A stretch of DNA of 64,000 nt from Chitinophagaceae bacterium (GTDB lineage: Bacteria; Bacteroidota; Bacteroidia; Chitinophagales; Chitinophagaceae): NCBI GenBank assembly GCA_004322015.1, contig SCQT01000050.1, positions 39,513 to 103,512 of the forward strand, in the 5' to 3' direction. This document shows, piece after piece, positions 27,675 to 38,791 of the stretch (the first letter of the stretch is position 1; every line of letters begins with the position of its first letter). A program made the position numbers and the translations under genes. The notes below the pieces were generated by a model that saw only the letters and a program-made list of their open reading frames with translations, had not been told where the DNA came from and did not search any database.

Positions 27675-28211
27675 ATGATCCTGGACATCCTTTTTGCCAT
27701 TACCCTGTTATTCGCCGTCTTTAAAGGATGGAAGAAAGGATTAATCGTGGGCGTATTTTCCTTACTTGCATTAATAGCTGGCGCTGCCGCTGCCTTAAAG
27801 CTTTCAGGATCATTTGGCTTATATCTGCGAAAAGTGACAGGTCATCCCAGTCCGTTATGGCCGGTGGTTACTTTTATACTTATATTTTTAGTGGTAGCAG
27901 TACTCGTGCATCTGATTGCGCGGATGTTGGAAAAAACATCACAATTAGCCATGCTGGGCTGGGTAAACCGCCTGGCGGGGATTTTATTCTACAGCGCTGC
28001 TTATATTGTATTGTTTAGTATTGGATTATGGTTCGCTAACCAGCTATATTTATTATCACCCACTTTGAAATCACGATCTCATATTTATCCCTGGACATCC
28101 GCTATAGCGCCGCAGGTAATAGATCATGCCGGTAAATTAATCCCCTGGTTCAAAGACGCATTTCATCAGTTAGAGCATTTTTTTCAGAGTATTTCACCTC
28201 TGCCGAAGTAA
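27675..28211 (+). CDS. CvpA family membrane protein
   Basis: A 178-residue membrane protein of the CvpA (colicin V production) family. It has four transmembrane segments at about 1-17, 26-45, 63-83 and 103-125, with the typical FKGWKKGLIVGVFSLLALIAG start. Family members affect envelope stability; the biochemical activity is not known. It converges with psd, only 7 bases between stop codons. Confidence 0.88.
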   Translation: MILDILFAITLLFAVFKGWKKGLIVGVFSLLALIAGAAAALKLSGSFGLYLRKVTGHPSPLWPVVTFILIFLVVAVLVHLIARMLEKTSQLAMLGWVNRLAGILFYSAAYIVLFSIGLWFANQLYLLSPTLKSRSHIYPWTSAIAPQVIDHAGKLIPWFKDAFHQLEHFFQSISPLPK

Positions 28212-28218
28212 ATCGGCT

Positions 28219-28875
28219 CTATCTTACTTTTATTTCTGCTATCACCGTTTGTCCACCTTTCACCATTTGATTTAATTTCACTTTTATTTCTGCATCTAAG
28301 GGTAGCATCAGGTCCACACGGGAACCGAATTTAATAAATCCCATCTCCTCATTTTGTTTTACTATCATGCCGGGCTTTAAATAATTTACTATACGCCTTG
28401 CCATGGCACCGGCAATCTGCCGCACTAAAATTTCTCCCTGATTATTTCGAATAACTACGGTTTGATGTTCATTTAAAGTGGAAGACTTCGGATGCCAGGC
28501 AACTAAATATTTTCCGGGATAGTATGCAGAAAGTTTTACTTCACCACTGACAGGATTCCTGTTCACATGCACATTGGCCGGACTCATAAATATAGAAACC
28601 TGCATCCTACTGCTTTTAAAATATTCCTCTTCAGTGGTTTCTTCTATTACCACTACTTTCCCATCGGCGGGAGCGATTATATATTGATCATCAGCAATCA
28701 TTTTGCGATGCGGGATCCTGAAAAATGAAAGAATACATAAGAAGAACAAAATAGCGGCAATAGTAATGATCCAGGATAAAACCGGTGTGGTAAACAGTTG
28801 AAAGATTACAACAATCACCGCGAGCACAACGAAACTGATACCGATGGTAGCGAAGCCTTCTTTGTGAATATGCAT
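28219..28875 (-). CDS. psd: Phosphatidylserine decarboxylase (short, PSD-A type)
   Basis: A 218-residue decarboxylase proenzyme that makes phosphatidylethanolamine from phosphatidylserine. Two N-terminal membrane helices (about 10-55) anchor it. Core motifs are IIAPADGKVVVIEE, FMSPANVHVNRNPVSG and the self-cleavage site FIKFGSRVDL, where the serine of Gly-Ser becomes the pyruvoyl group. The short form without the E. coli LGST sequence is common in Bacteroidota. A TATCTTTG box lies 23 bases upstream. The adjacent cdsA supplies CDP-diacylglycerol for the same pathway. Confidence 0.93.
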   Translation of the reverse strand: MHIHKEGFATIGISFVVLAVIVVIFQLFTTPVLSWIITIAAILFFLCILSFFRIPHRKMIADDQYIIAPADGKVVVIEETTEEEYFKSSRMQVSIFMSPANVHVNRNPVSGEVKLSAYYPGKYLVAWHPKSSTLNEHQTVVIRNNQGEILVRQIAGAMARRIVNYLKPGMIVKQNEEMGFIKFGSRVDLMLPLDAEIKVKLNQMVKGGQTVIAEIKVR

Positions 28876-28898
28876 GAGAAAAAGGGTATTATTACAGG

Positions 28899-28906
28899 CA
28901 AAGATA
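28899..28906 (-). promoter_or_regulatory. -7 box of psd
   Basis: The minus strand reads TATCTTTG, 23 bases before the psd start codon. It would allow psd to be transcribed separately from cdsA. Confidence 0.45.
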
Positions 28907-29020
28907 AAGTTTAATGATCAGAGATTTGTATTTGGATGAATTTGAATCGTAATGGCCGTTTCCGTAAATCCGTACAGGCTGTCTGATGAAATATTAAAAA
29001 GTCAGGGTGAATAGCTGCTG

Positions 29021-29866
29021 CTATTTTATCAAAAACGCTGCATAGAGCCAGACAAAAACTGTAGCGACGATCAGGGAATCGAAGCGGTCGAGAAAGCCTC
29101 CGTGACCCGGCATCAGGTTGCCTGAATCTTTTACTCCTGCCAAACGCTTTATTTTTGATTCCAATAAGTCGCCGGCGGTGCCGGAAATAGAGGCGATAGC
29201 TGCTATTACGATCCAGTCAAGAAGTGTGTAAGTGTGTCCAAAAAGGCCGTAGATGGCACCGGCCATGATAGTAAGTATGATCCCGCCCATAGTACCTTCC
29301 CATGTTTTGTTGGGAGAAATGGAGGGGAAAAATTTTGTTTTACCGATTAGCGAGCCGACAATATACGCCATAGTATCATTGATCCAGATGCAGAGTACTA
29401 TGCCCAAAGGAATTACGGCTATATGATTCCATGAATAATTCCAGCGCAGGCTCACCATTAACCCAAGGGGCAGTGCAATATAGATCAGCCCCAGCAGGCT
29501 GTACCACAAATTGCGGTAATGAAGCCTGTCCATAAAAAGGCCTTCATTGATGAAAATAATAATGATGAGCATAAAACCGCCCCACAAACCCAAAAACTCT
29601 GCCGGGATGTACACTATCTGGAAATGGGTTCCTGAAAGCAGGAAGAATACAGCCACAACCAATAAATACACGCAGGGACGATGCCAGGAAGAAACCTGAA
29701 GATATCCGGGATCAATATTTTCCACTAATTTGAAATATTCCCTGATACATCCGAGAGCAATGATCAGAAATAAAATAAAGAAAGAAGTTTCACCCCACAG
29801 GATACCGCCAAGCATGATAATGCCGAAAATGATGGCAGAAATCGAGCGTGTATAAAACGTTTTCAT
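29021..29866 (-). CDS. cdsA: Phosphatidate cytidylyltransferase
   Basis: A 281-residue polytopic membrane enzyme with about seven or eight helices that converts phosphatidic acid and CTP to CDP-diacylglycerol. The family signature is clear: SISPNKTWEGTMGG, then GDLLESKIKRLAGVKDSGN and PGHGGFLDRFDSL, whose Asp residues bind metal. It is preceded after 9 bases by a DUF2007 gene and, further upstream, a CPBP protease gene. It is followed by psd, the downstream enzyme. This forms a phospholipid-synthesis group. Confidence 0.95.
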   Translation of the reverse strand: MKTFYTRSISAIIFGIIMLGGILWGETSFFILFLIIALGCIREYFKLVENIDPGYLQVSSWHRPCVYLLVVAVFFLLSGTHFQIVYIPAEFLGLWGGFMLIIIIFINEGLFMDRLHYRNLWYSLLGLIYIALPLGLMVSLRWNYSWNHIAVIPLGIVLCIWINDTMAYIVGSLIGKTKFFPSISPNKTWEGTMGGIILTIMAGAIYGLFGHTYTLLDWIVIAAIASISGTAGDLLESKIKRLAGVKDSGNLMPGHGGFLDRFDSLIVATVFVWLYAAFLIK

Positions 29867-29875
29867 GCAGAAAAA

Positions 29876-30085
29876 TTATTGGTTTTCTGTTTCCCGTATT
29901 AATTGAAGGGCTTTTTCGGCGAAATCTTTATATACGTACACGTAAACTTCCCCGAAGACTCCATAGGAAGAATCACGCTGATTAATAATCACGCCGTCTA
30001 TATCGTTTTCTTTTAACATGCCTTTCACTAACTCGGCCTCAAAGGAGCTTCCCGTGGTAAATACAATGATCCAGTCCTTTTCCAT
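29876..30085 (-). CDS. DUF2007 small putative signalling protein
   Basis: A 69-residue cytoplasmic protein of the DUF2007 family (ferredoxin-like fold, distantly PII-like). It has the typical GSSFEAELVKGMLKENDI helix and the VYVYVYKDFAEKALQLI strand-helix pair. It sits between a CPBP protease gene (10-base gap) and cdsA (9-base gap), so it is probably translated with them. Function is not established. A regulatory role in phospholipid synthesis is only a guess from position. Confidence 0.85.
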   Translation of the reverse strand: MEKDWIIVFTTGSSFEAELVKGMLKENDIDGVIINQRDSSYGVFGEVYVYVYKDFAEKALQLIRETENQ

Positions 30086-30095
30086 AATTATTGGC

Positions 30096-31043
30096 TTAGG
30101 TTAAAGGCAGTTTCCTGTCCTCCGCTTGTTTTGCAAAAATTCCCGGAACAGGATTCTGCTTAATAAACTTCCAAAATACGATAAATAATCCGGTTACCAC
30201 AGCAAAACTGATGATACCGGCAATCAATGGCGTCGGTTCATTGGTGTTGATGTTATATTTAATATAATGATGCTGAAACAAGAATAATAAAAATACCTGC
30301 AAGCCATTATTAATAAAATGTGCCAGAATGGAATACCAAAGATTACCGCTGAAATAATAGATCAATCCAAGCACAATACCCAAAGCTGCTCTCGGGAAAA
30401 AGCCCAGCATTTCCGCGTGGAGTAAGCTGAATATTACGGAGGCAATCAGGATACCGATCCATGCACGCTTACTCATCTTTATAAAAAGACTTTGTAATGC
30501 ACCCCGAAAAAAAGCTTCTTCTGCGATGGCAGGAATAATCGCGATCAATACTAAATTGTAGCATAGCGAACCCCATGTTTTCATCTGCAGCATCGCATTG
30601 GTAATATCAGTGGCTTTTTGATTAAGTTGGCGAATGGCCTGATCCAAACTTCCGAAATGAATGCGTTGGTTCCAATCTCCTAATACCCCTACAGCAGGCA
30701 TTACTAATAACAAAATTATAATAGACATCACAGCCCCCGCCAGTTTTATTTTATTGCGAAAACCACCGTACCGAAACGGTTCGGGATCGGAAAAGTAAAA
30801 AAAAAGCAAAGCCGGCACTAAAAATGTAAGAATGGAATACAACATTTGCATCCATTTCATTACTTCCAACAAATAAGTATTTTTTAAATTGCCGTTCTGT
30901 AAATCGAAGGCCGTGATGCCTGTCCAATACGGCATCAGCCAACCCATACACAGCAAATAATAAATGGCGTTGAAACCGATATAAATTCCAATAATTGCTA
31001 TCAATTGGAATGACAGCGGCTGTTGCCTCAGATAAGTGGACAT
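30096..31043 (-). CDS. CPBP family intramembrane glutamic protease
   Basis: A 315-residue membrane protein with about eight helices. The Rce1/CAAX-protease-like motifs are the double glutamate in AEEAFFRGALQSL, the His in FSLLHAEMLGFFPRAALG and the second His in ILAHFINNGLQ. Bacterial members process or control small peptides and membrane proteins, and some are immunity proteins; the substrate is unknown here. No peptide precursor gene is seen nearby. It begins 27 bases after the beta-galactosidase stop and leads into the DUF2007-cdsA cluster. Confidence 0.9.
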   Translation of the reverse strand: MSTYLRQQPLSFQLIAIIGIYIGFNAIYYLLCMGWLMPYWTGITAFDLQNGNLKNTYLLEVMKWMQMLYSILTFLVPALLFFYFSDPEPFRYGGFRNKIKLAGAVMSIIILLLVMPAVGVLGDWNQRIHFGSLDQAIRQLNQKATDITNAMLQMKTWGSLCYNLVLIAIIPAIAEEAFFRGALQSLFIKMSKRAWIGILIASVIFSLLHAEMLGFFPRAALGIVLGLIYYFSGNLWYSILAHFINNGLQVFLLFLFQHHYIKYNINTNEPTPLIAGIISFAVVTGLFIVFWKFIKQNPVPGIFAKQAEDRKLPLT

Positions 31044-31070
31044 TTTATTCTCATTAAATAACCCTTATAC

Positions 31071-32915
31071 TTATTTTTTCATTTCCAACTGATCCAGTAT
31101 GGGATGATCAATGGCTGAAACAGAGGTTTTTCCACCTTTTAATTGCTCAAAAATAGCGATCATATTCTTCCCCTTTTTTAGCCAGCATCCCGGTAAATAT
31201 AAAGTCTGCTGAGGACCTATATGCCAGTAACGTCCTAAATTGTGGCCATTTACAAATACAATCCCTTTGCCCCAGTTAGTCATATCCAAAAAGGTGCTTT
31301 CAGTTTCTTTCACATCAAAATTCCCTCTATAGATCACCGGCGCTTCGGTATTTCTGCCATTGGATTTAAAACGAATATGACCCGTATTTTTAAAAGGCAA
31401 GGAGTAATTATCCCATCCGGTAAGTACGTTATCATTTAATGTCACGTCACCGATGATCCCCTTTCTGTTATGGATCAATTCATGCCCGTAATTGATACGT
31501 CCAAGGTTTTCAACCAAAATATCCAATCGTGCTCCGACAGGTGCATTGATTTCTATTGAATCCTGGTTATACATTCTGTTGAGAATACCCACTCTCTTTC
31601 CGTTAATATATATTTCAGCATAATCACATAATCCGTTTATTTTTAATAGACCATTACCTCCCCGTGCCAATTTCTTACGATACAACACGTATCCATACCC
31701 CTGGTTTAAAGATTCCATATTCATAGGTTGCTGACTATAGACAGGTTTAGGAAGGTTATCAAACAAGCTCGCAGATCCGGTAAGCTGAATATCCGGAATA
31801 TTGATGAATTTGGGTTGAGCAGGCACAGGCAGGACTTTAGCGCGTTCTACCGGCGTCATGTGATCCAAAAGCAAATTACGTATGGCCATATATTTGGGTG
31901 TGCAGACGCCTGCCTCGCTCAATGGCGCATCATAATCGTAACTGGTAATATCCGGCTGAATCGGTTCTTCCTTTGTATAATTGGCACCATTCATAAATCC
32001 GAAATTAGTGCCGCCGGTAAACATATAATAATTGAATGATACCCCTGCATCTAATAATCCTTTTGTTTCTTTTACTACCTGCTCTGCAGGGACTTTTATA
32101 AATTGATGTCCCCAATGATCCAGCCAGCCCGGGTATAATTCGGGTACAAAATAAGGGCCTTTGCCATCATGATATTCATCAACTAATTTTTTAAGGTTTT
32201 CAGGATTGGTTTCGCCATTACCTCCCGGCAGAATACCCGATAAAGCGGCATTTTTAAACAGCCAGTCGCCATCGGCAGTAAAGAAAGGCACATTAAATCC
32301 TGCATCCTTCAGATCATGCGCTATCATTCTTTCATAAGTAGTATCATTGCCGAATGAGCCATATTCATTTTCTACCTGCACCATCAGGATAGGTCCGCCA
32401 TGAGTGATCTGTAAAGGCGCCAATTGCCTGCCAAGCTGCGTCAGGTATTCTTTAGCCGCTTTCATAAAACGGGGATCCCGGCTGCGTACCTGGATATCTT
32501 TATCCCTCAGCAGCCACCAGGGGTAACCGCCAAACTCCCATTCGGCACAAACGTAAGGTCCAGGCCGAATGATAACCCACAAGCCTGCTCTTTGTGCTTC
32601 CCTGACAAAACGGGCTACATCTTCATTACCGGTAAATTCCCATTTCCCTGGTTCAGGTTCGTGCATATTCCACATACAATATATAGTAACCGTATTCAAT
32701 CCCATTGCTCTGGCTTTATACAGGCGATCTTTCCAATAAGCATCCGGAATGCGGACATAATGCATCTCTCCGGAAATGATCTGAAACGGCTTATGATCTA
32801 ACAGGAAAACACTGTCGCCTAATGCGAAAGTATGCTCCTGAGCTGATGATCTTTGAGAACATATCATGCCTGACATAACAGCCATGAGAAGAGCGTACAA
32901 GGCTTTCTTTAACAT
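31071..32915 (-). CDS. Exported beta-galactosidase (GH35)
   Basis: A 614-residue glycoside hydrolase family 35 enzyme with a signal peptide (about 1-25), so periplasmic or surface-exposed. The TIM barrel begins with KPFQIISGEMHYVRIP. The acid/base is Glu184 in GGPILMVQVENEYG and the nucleophile Glu259 in FVPELYPGW. Two beta-sandwich domains follow (about 400-610) with GKGIVFVNGHNLGRYW. It removes non-reducing beta-linked galactose from oligosaccharides or glycoproteins. With the downstream sugar symporter, ROK kinase and glycosylasparaginase it suggests use of host or detrital glycans. Linkage preference is unknown. Confidence 0.94.
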   Translation of the reverse strand: MLKKALYALLMAVMSGMICSQRSSAQEHTFALGDSVFLLDHKPFQIISGEMHYVRIPDAYWKDRLYKARAMGLNTVTIYCMWNMHEPEPGKWEFTGNEDVARFVREAQRAGLWVIIRPGPYVCAEWEFGGYPWWLLRDKDIQVRSRDPRFMKAAKEYLTQLGRQLAPLQITHGGPILMVQVENEYGSFGNDTTYERMIAHDLKDAGFNVPFFTADGDWLFKNAALSGILPGGNGETNPENLKKLVDEYHDGKGPYFVPELYPGWLDHWGHQFIKVPAEQVVKETKGLLDAGVSFNYYMFTGGTNFGFMNGANYTKEEPIQPDITSYDYDAPLSEAGVCTPKYMAIRNLLLDHMTPVERAKVLPVPAQPKFINIPDIQLTGSASLFDNLPKPVYSQQPMNMESLNQGYGYVLYRKKLARGGNGLLKINGLCDYAEIYINGKRVGILNRMYNQDSIEINAPVGARLDILVENLGRINYGHELIHNRKGIIGDVTLNDNVLTGWDNYSLPFKNTGHIRFKSNGRNTEAPVIYRGNFDVKETESTFLDMTNWGKGIVFVNGHNLGRYWHIGPQQTLYLPGCWLKKGKNMIAIFEQLKGGKTSVSAIDHPILDQLEMKK

Positions 32916-33028
32916 CTCATTAAAATTTTCTTAGCGGGTAAAGATAGGGATAAATGATATTCGTGCCAAAGGAGAAAATATAGCGAATGAATACAGTCAA
33001 TAAAATTGTAAAAGCTTTCGTATTTCCG

Positions 33029-34732
<1,704 letters not shown>

Positions 34733-34913
34733 TTATCCCGTCAATAGCCTTTTGTCTGAATATTATCATAAAATGATCATATAATCTTCTGACTGATCTT
34801 TTTTTAGAAATTTCTGCTCACTCCTTTTATGCATTCCCAATCCTGAAACATTTTTTTGATACATCATTAAAATAATATCTACATTAGCCTCCAGAATCAT
34901 ATAAAATAACAGC

Positions 34914-36593
34914 ATGAGTCCTTTAGCCTCCGTATCGAAATCTCCCGGCAGCGAAAACGTTTCAGATCTCAGCCAACGCAAAGGAATACATCCTGCTTTC
35001 TTTGTATTGATCACCGTATTTTTTTTCTGGGGCTTCGTGGCTGCTTCCAACGGAATATTTATCCCGTTTTGCAAAAATCATTTCGACCTGAATCAGCTCG
35101 AATCTCAATTAATAGATTTTTCATTTTACGGGGCTTACTTCATCGGTTCGCTTATTTTATACCTATTATCTGCTGTCCGGGGTGAAGACATCTTAAATAA
35201 GATCGGGTACCGCAAAGGGATTATCGTGGGATTACTGATCTCCGTGGTAGGCGCATTATTATTAATAGGGGCCGTAAATATCGGCATTGGCATGTCCAAT
35301 AAAACCATTGCCTTCTTTCTGATCTTAGGAGCATTCTTTATAGTGGCGCTTGGTTTCTCTTTGCAACAGGTTGCTGCTAATCCTTTTGCCGTAGTGATGG
35401 GAAGCCCCGAGACGGGAGCCCATCGCCTGAATCTGGCAGGAGGGATCAATTCATTTGGAACCGCCATCGGGCCTTTGATCATTGCCGTATTGCTGTTTGG
35501 AACTGCCGGCAGCGCTTCTTCAGGCGCCTCTACTGATATCAGCGGCGTCAATAAAGTATATTTTCTTTTAGCTGCTTTGTTCCTGGCGGTAGCTATTTTA
35601 TTTGCGGTGGCAAAAATGCCGGAGGTGACCAGCCACGAACATTTTGAGAGGTCAAAAAAAGCAAGCAACTCACTATTGGTTATTACAGGATTCTTCGTAC
35701 TGATTATTTTAGGTATTGTGATTGATCTCAGGCTTCCTTTTTTTGTTATCGGGATTATCGGGATCCTGGCAGTTTTGATTTTATCCAATAAAGCGGCTAT
35801 AAAAAACGGAGAAGGCTGGGGCGCCATGAAGTATCCTCAGTTGGCGTTGGGTATGATAGCCATTTTCGTATATGTGGGAACAGAGGTGACCATTCAGAGC
35901 AATATGGGCTCACTACTGGAATTGAAAGGCTTTCTGACGCCTAACGGACTTTCAGCATCCGAAATTGATCCGTTTATTTCTTTATACTGGGGCAGCCTGA
36001 TGATGGGAAGATGGGCGGGCGCCATTACGGCATTTAATGTGAAAAAATCTATTCGCAAAGTACTGTTAGTGGTAGTTCCTTTTGTGGGTTATGCGGTGGT
36101 GCTTTACGTGAATTATTTAAAAGGAAATGATGTCCGTGAACTACTTCCTTATATTCCCTGCATCATCATTCAGATCATAGGTTTTTTCTGGGGACAGGAA
36201 AAGCCTGCAAAAACCCTGATGATATTCGGTATTCTCGGTATTATAGCTATGCTGACGGGCTTGTTTACCATCGGTAAAGTATCCACTTTCGCTTTTGTTA
36301 GCGGCGGGCTGTTTTGTTCGGTGATGTGGCCCAATATTTTTGCGTTGTCTATTGCTGGATTGGATAAATATACCAGCCAGGGCTCGGCTTTTCTGATCAT
36401 GATGATATTAGGCGGTTCTTTGATCCCGCCTCTTCAGGGCGGATTGGCAGACCTGCCCTTTATAGGCATCCATGCCTCTTATATTGTGCCGGTAGTTACC
36501 TTTGCATTTTTAGCTTTCTTCGCATATCGGGTAAAAGGAATATTAAAATCACAAGGAATAGATTATGAGTCAGCCATTAGCGGTGGGCATTGA
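34914..36593 (+). CDS. Sugar:proton symporter, FucP/GlcP-type MFS
   Basis: A 559-residue major-facilitator sugar transporter of the FucP group. The N-terminal half has FFFWGFVAASNGIFIPF, HFDLNQLESQLIDFSFYGAYF and the conserved FSLQQVAANPFAVVMG. The C-terminal half has FISLYWGSLMMGRWAGA. It is about 130 residues longer than E. coli FucP (438). The extra part lies mid-protein (about 245-300) and includes two or three additional hydrophobic helices (LLVITGFFVLIILGIVIDLR). It overlaps the ROK kinase gene by 29 bases, so import and phosphorylation are coupled. Glucose, galactose or N-acetylglucosamine are all possible substrates. Confidence 0.9.
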   Translation: MSPLASVSKSPGSENVSDLSQRKGIHPAFFVLITVFFFWGFVAASNGIFIPFCKNHFDLNQLESQLIDFSFYGAYFIGSLILYLLSAVRGEDILNKIGYRKGIIVGLLISVVGALLLIGAVNIGIGMSNKTIAFFLILGAFFIVALGFSLQQVAANPFAVVMGSPETGAHRLNLAGGINSFGTAIGPLIIAVLLFGTAGSASSGASTDISGVNKVYFLLAALFLAVAILFAVAKMPEVTSHEHFERSKKASNSLLVITGFFVLIILGIVIDLRLPFFVIGIIGILAVLILSNKAAIKNGEGWGAMKYPQLALGMIAIFVYVGTEVTIQSNMGSLLELKGFLTPNGLSASEIDPFISLYWGSLMMGRWAGAITAFNVKKSIRKVLLVVVPFVGYAVVLYVNYLKGNDVRELLPYIPCIIIQIIGFFWGQEKPAKTLMIFGILGIIAMLTGLFTIGKVSTFAFVSGGLFCSVMWPNIFALSIAGLDKYTSQGSAFLIMMILGGSLIPPLQGGLADLPFIGIHASYIVPVVTFAFLAFFAYRVKGILKSQGIDYESAISGGH

Positions 36594-37527
36594 CATAGGC
36601 GGCACCAATACAGTTTTTGGAATAGTAGATCGCAGGGGAAATATTTTAAACCAGGGATCCATTAAGACCAAAGATCATCAGGATATTTCCCTTTATATGG
36701 ATGCGCTCCACCGGGGCATTTCTCCTTTATTGGATAAAGTGACAAATAACGGTAACAAGATCAAGGGAATTGGCATTGGGGCACCCAATGGAAATCATTA
36801 TCACGGTTCTATTGAATTTGCCCCTAATCTGCCCTGGAAGGGTGTTATTCCTCTCTCCAACTTAGTGCAGGATCAATTTAACCTGCCCGTAGAAGTGACG
36901 AATGATGCAAATGCTGCCGCCATCGGTGAAATGACTTATGGCGCAGCCAGGGGGATGAAAGATTTTATCATGATCACCTTAGGTACGGGACTTGGCAGCG
37001 GTATTGTCATCAACGGACAATTAGTGTATGGCCATGATGGTTTTGCCGGTGAGTTAGGCCATGTACTTGTAAAAGAAGAAGGAAGGTTGTGTGGTTGCGG
37101 CAGATATGGCTGTTTAGAGACTTATGTTTCTGCGACAGGTATAGTCCGTACGATGGTTGAATTACTGAAAGAAAAAGAAACAGATAGCGTATTCAGGAAT
37201 TCAAATCCTGAAGATATTACATCTAAAGAAATATGTGATGCCGCTTTGGCGGGTGATCAATTATCCAAGGAGGCAGTAGATATAACTGCCCGGATTTTAG
37301 GCAGAGCTTTAGCCAATTATATTGCTTTTTCTGCGCCCGAAGCTATCATCTTGTTTGGTGGACTTGCCCGTGCCGGTGATCTGCTGATCAACCCCACCCG
37401 GAAATACATGAATGAAAATGTATTGCAGATCTGGAAGGATAAAGTAAAACTGATCAATTCCGAGCTGAAAGAAAGTGATGCAGCTATTCTTGGCGCCAGC
37501 GCGCTGGTATGGGAAATGAAAGAATGA
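36565..37527 (+). CDS. ROK family sugar kinase (glucokinase-like)
   Basis: A 320-residue ATP-dependent sugar kinase of the ROK family. The phosphate-1 motif is VGIDIGGTNTVFGIVD (7-22). The catalytic region is VTNDANAAAIGEMTYGAA and the ATP loop is TLGTGLGSGIVINGQ. The zinc motif CGCGRYGCLETYVS is complete. It phosphorylates glucose or a related hexose such as N-acetylglucosamine on entry to the cell. It starts inside the 3' end of the symporter gene in another frame, an unusual 29-base overlap that still fits translational coupling. Substrate choice cannot be fixed from sequence. Confidence 0.92.
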   Translation: MSQPLAVGIDIGGTNTVFGIVDRRGNILNQGSIKTKDHQDISLYMDALHRGISPLLDKVTNNGNKIKGIGIGAPNGNHYHGSIEFAPNLPWKGVIPLSNLVQDQFNLPVEVTNDANAAAIGEMTYGAARGMKDFIMITLGTGLGSGIVINGQLVYGHDGFAGELGHVLVKEEGRLCGCGRYGCLETYVSATGIVRTMVELLKEKETDSVFRNSNPEDITSKEICDAALAGDQLSKEAVDITARILGRALANYIAFSAPEAIILFGGLARAGDLLINPTRKYMNENVLQIWKDKVKLINSELKESDAAILGASALVWEMKE

Positions 37528-37651
37528 ATCCGAAAGCTGGACATTCACCGTGTGTATAACAATCGTTAACCGGAAGCATCCGCAGAAGGAACCTGATTAG
37601 CTTATCCAAGAATTTACGGGAGAAGATTTATCAACTAAAGATTATACTGAC

Positions 37652-37720
37652 ATGAATGCAAAAAGCACATTCAAAATAATCAAATGGGATGAACATGGAA
37701 TTGAATACCAGGGGGAATAA
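37652..37720 (+). CDS. Possible 22-residue leader ORF
   Basis: A short frame (MNAKSTFKIIKWDEHGIEYQ then GE) ends 8 bases before the glycosylasparaginase start. It could be a translated leader or chance. The rest of the 201-base gap 37528-37728 shows no promoter box or hairpin. Confidence 0.15.
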   Translation: MNAKSTFKIIKWDEHGIEYQGE

Positions 37721-37728
37721 AATAATAT

Positions 37729-38778
37729 ATGCAAGATCGTAGAAAATTTTTGAAGATGGCCGCTTTGGGCACCGGGGTAGCTGCCGTGGACAAGAAATCA
37801 ATCCTTTCCGCAGTAAAGGAAGCTAAACCAGCCCTAAAACCCCTGGTGGTTTCCACCTGGAATTTCGGACTGCAGGCCAATGAGGCAGCCTGGAAAATAC
37901 TAAAACAAGGCGGCAGGGCATTGGATGCAGTGGAAGCGGGGGCAAGAGTTCCGGAAGCTGATCCGAATATTCACACTATAGGCTTAGGCGGCTATCCCGA
38001 CCGGGACGGACATGTCACCTGCGACGCCTGTGTGATGGATGAATTCGGTAATGCCGGTTCGGTAGGATGTCTGGAATACATTGTCCATGCTGTTTCTGTA
38101 GCGAGGTTGGTGATGGAAAAAACACCCCATGTCATGCTGGTGGCTGATGGCGCCTTACAATTTGCCTTATCGCAGGGATTTAAAAAAGTGGATCTGCTCA
38201 CACCTGAAGCAGAAAAAGCCTGGAAAGAATGGTTGAAAACATCCAAATACCAGCCGGTGATGAATATAGAAAATATGACTGCCCCGCCTCCGCCGGGAGA
38301 TACAACTGCTTTTAGTCCTCTGAAATTGCCGGGGAATATTTACAATCATGACACCATCGGGATTATTGCCATTGATCAAAAAGGTAATTTGGGCGGAGCC
38401 TGCACTACCAGTGGCATGGCGTTCAAAATGCATGGAAGAGTGGGCGATTCCCCCATTATTGGCGATGGATTGTTTGTGGATAATAACGTGGGTGCAGCTA
38501 CCTCTACCGGTGTGGGAGAAGCCAATATGCGGATCTGCGGGACACACACAGTGGTGGAAATGATGCGGGTCGGACATTCACCGGAAGAAGCCTGCAAAAT
38601 CGCTGTAGAGCGGGTAGTAAAGCACAACCTGAATTATGCTAAATCTATTCAGCTTGGCTTCCTGGCTGTCAATAAGCATGGGGAGACAGGCGCTTTTTGC
38701 CTGCAAAAGGGATTTAACTATGCGGTGCTGTCCGATGAAATTCCTAATAAATTATTTGATGGAAAACATTATTTCTAA
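37729..38778 (+). CDS. Glycosylasparaginase with Tat signal
   Basis: A 349-residue N4-(beta-N-acetylglucosaminyl)-L-asparaginase of the Ntn-hydrolase class. It cuts the link between N-glycan GlcNAc and asparagine. The autocatalytic cleavage site is NHDTIG, between Asp208 and the nucleophile Thr209. Family motifs DGLFVDNNVGAATSTGVGE and RICGTHTVVEMM follow. The N-terminus DRRKFLKMAALGTGVAA is a twin-arginine export signal, so the enzyme is folded in the cytoplasm and exported. It lies after a sugar symporter and ROK kinase and near a GH35 beta-galactosidase, a coherent set for degrading N-glycoproteins. Confidence 0.94.
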   Translation: MQDRRKFLKMAALGTGVAAVDKKSILSAVKEAKPALKPLVVSTWNFGLQANEAAWKILKQGGRALDAVEAGARVPEADPNIHTIGLGGYPDRDGHVTCDACVMDEFGNAGSVGCLEYIVHAVSVARLVMEKTPHVMLVADGALQFALSQGFKKVDLLTPEAEKAWKEWLKTSKYQPVMNIENMTAPPPPGDTTAFSPLKLPGNIYNHDTIGIIAIDQKGNLGGACTTSGMAFKMHGRVGDSPIIGDGLFVDNNVGAATSTGVGEANMRICGTHTVVEMMRVGHSPEEACKIAVERVVKHNLNYAKSIQLGFLAVNKHGETGAFCLQKGFNYAVLSDEIPNKLFDGKHYF

Positions 38779-38791
38779 AACGTCAAAATTC

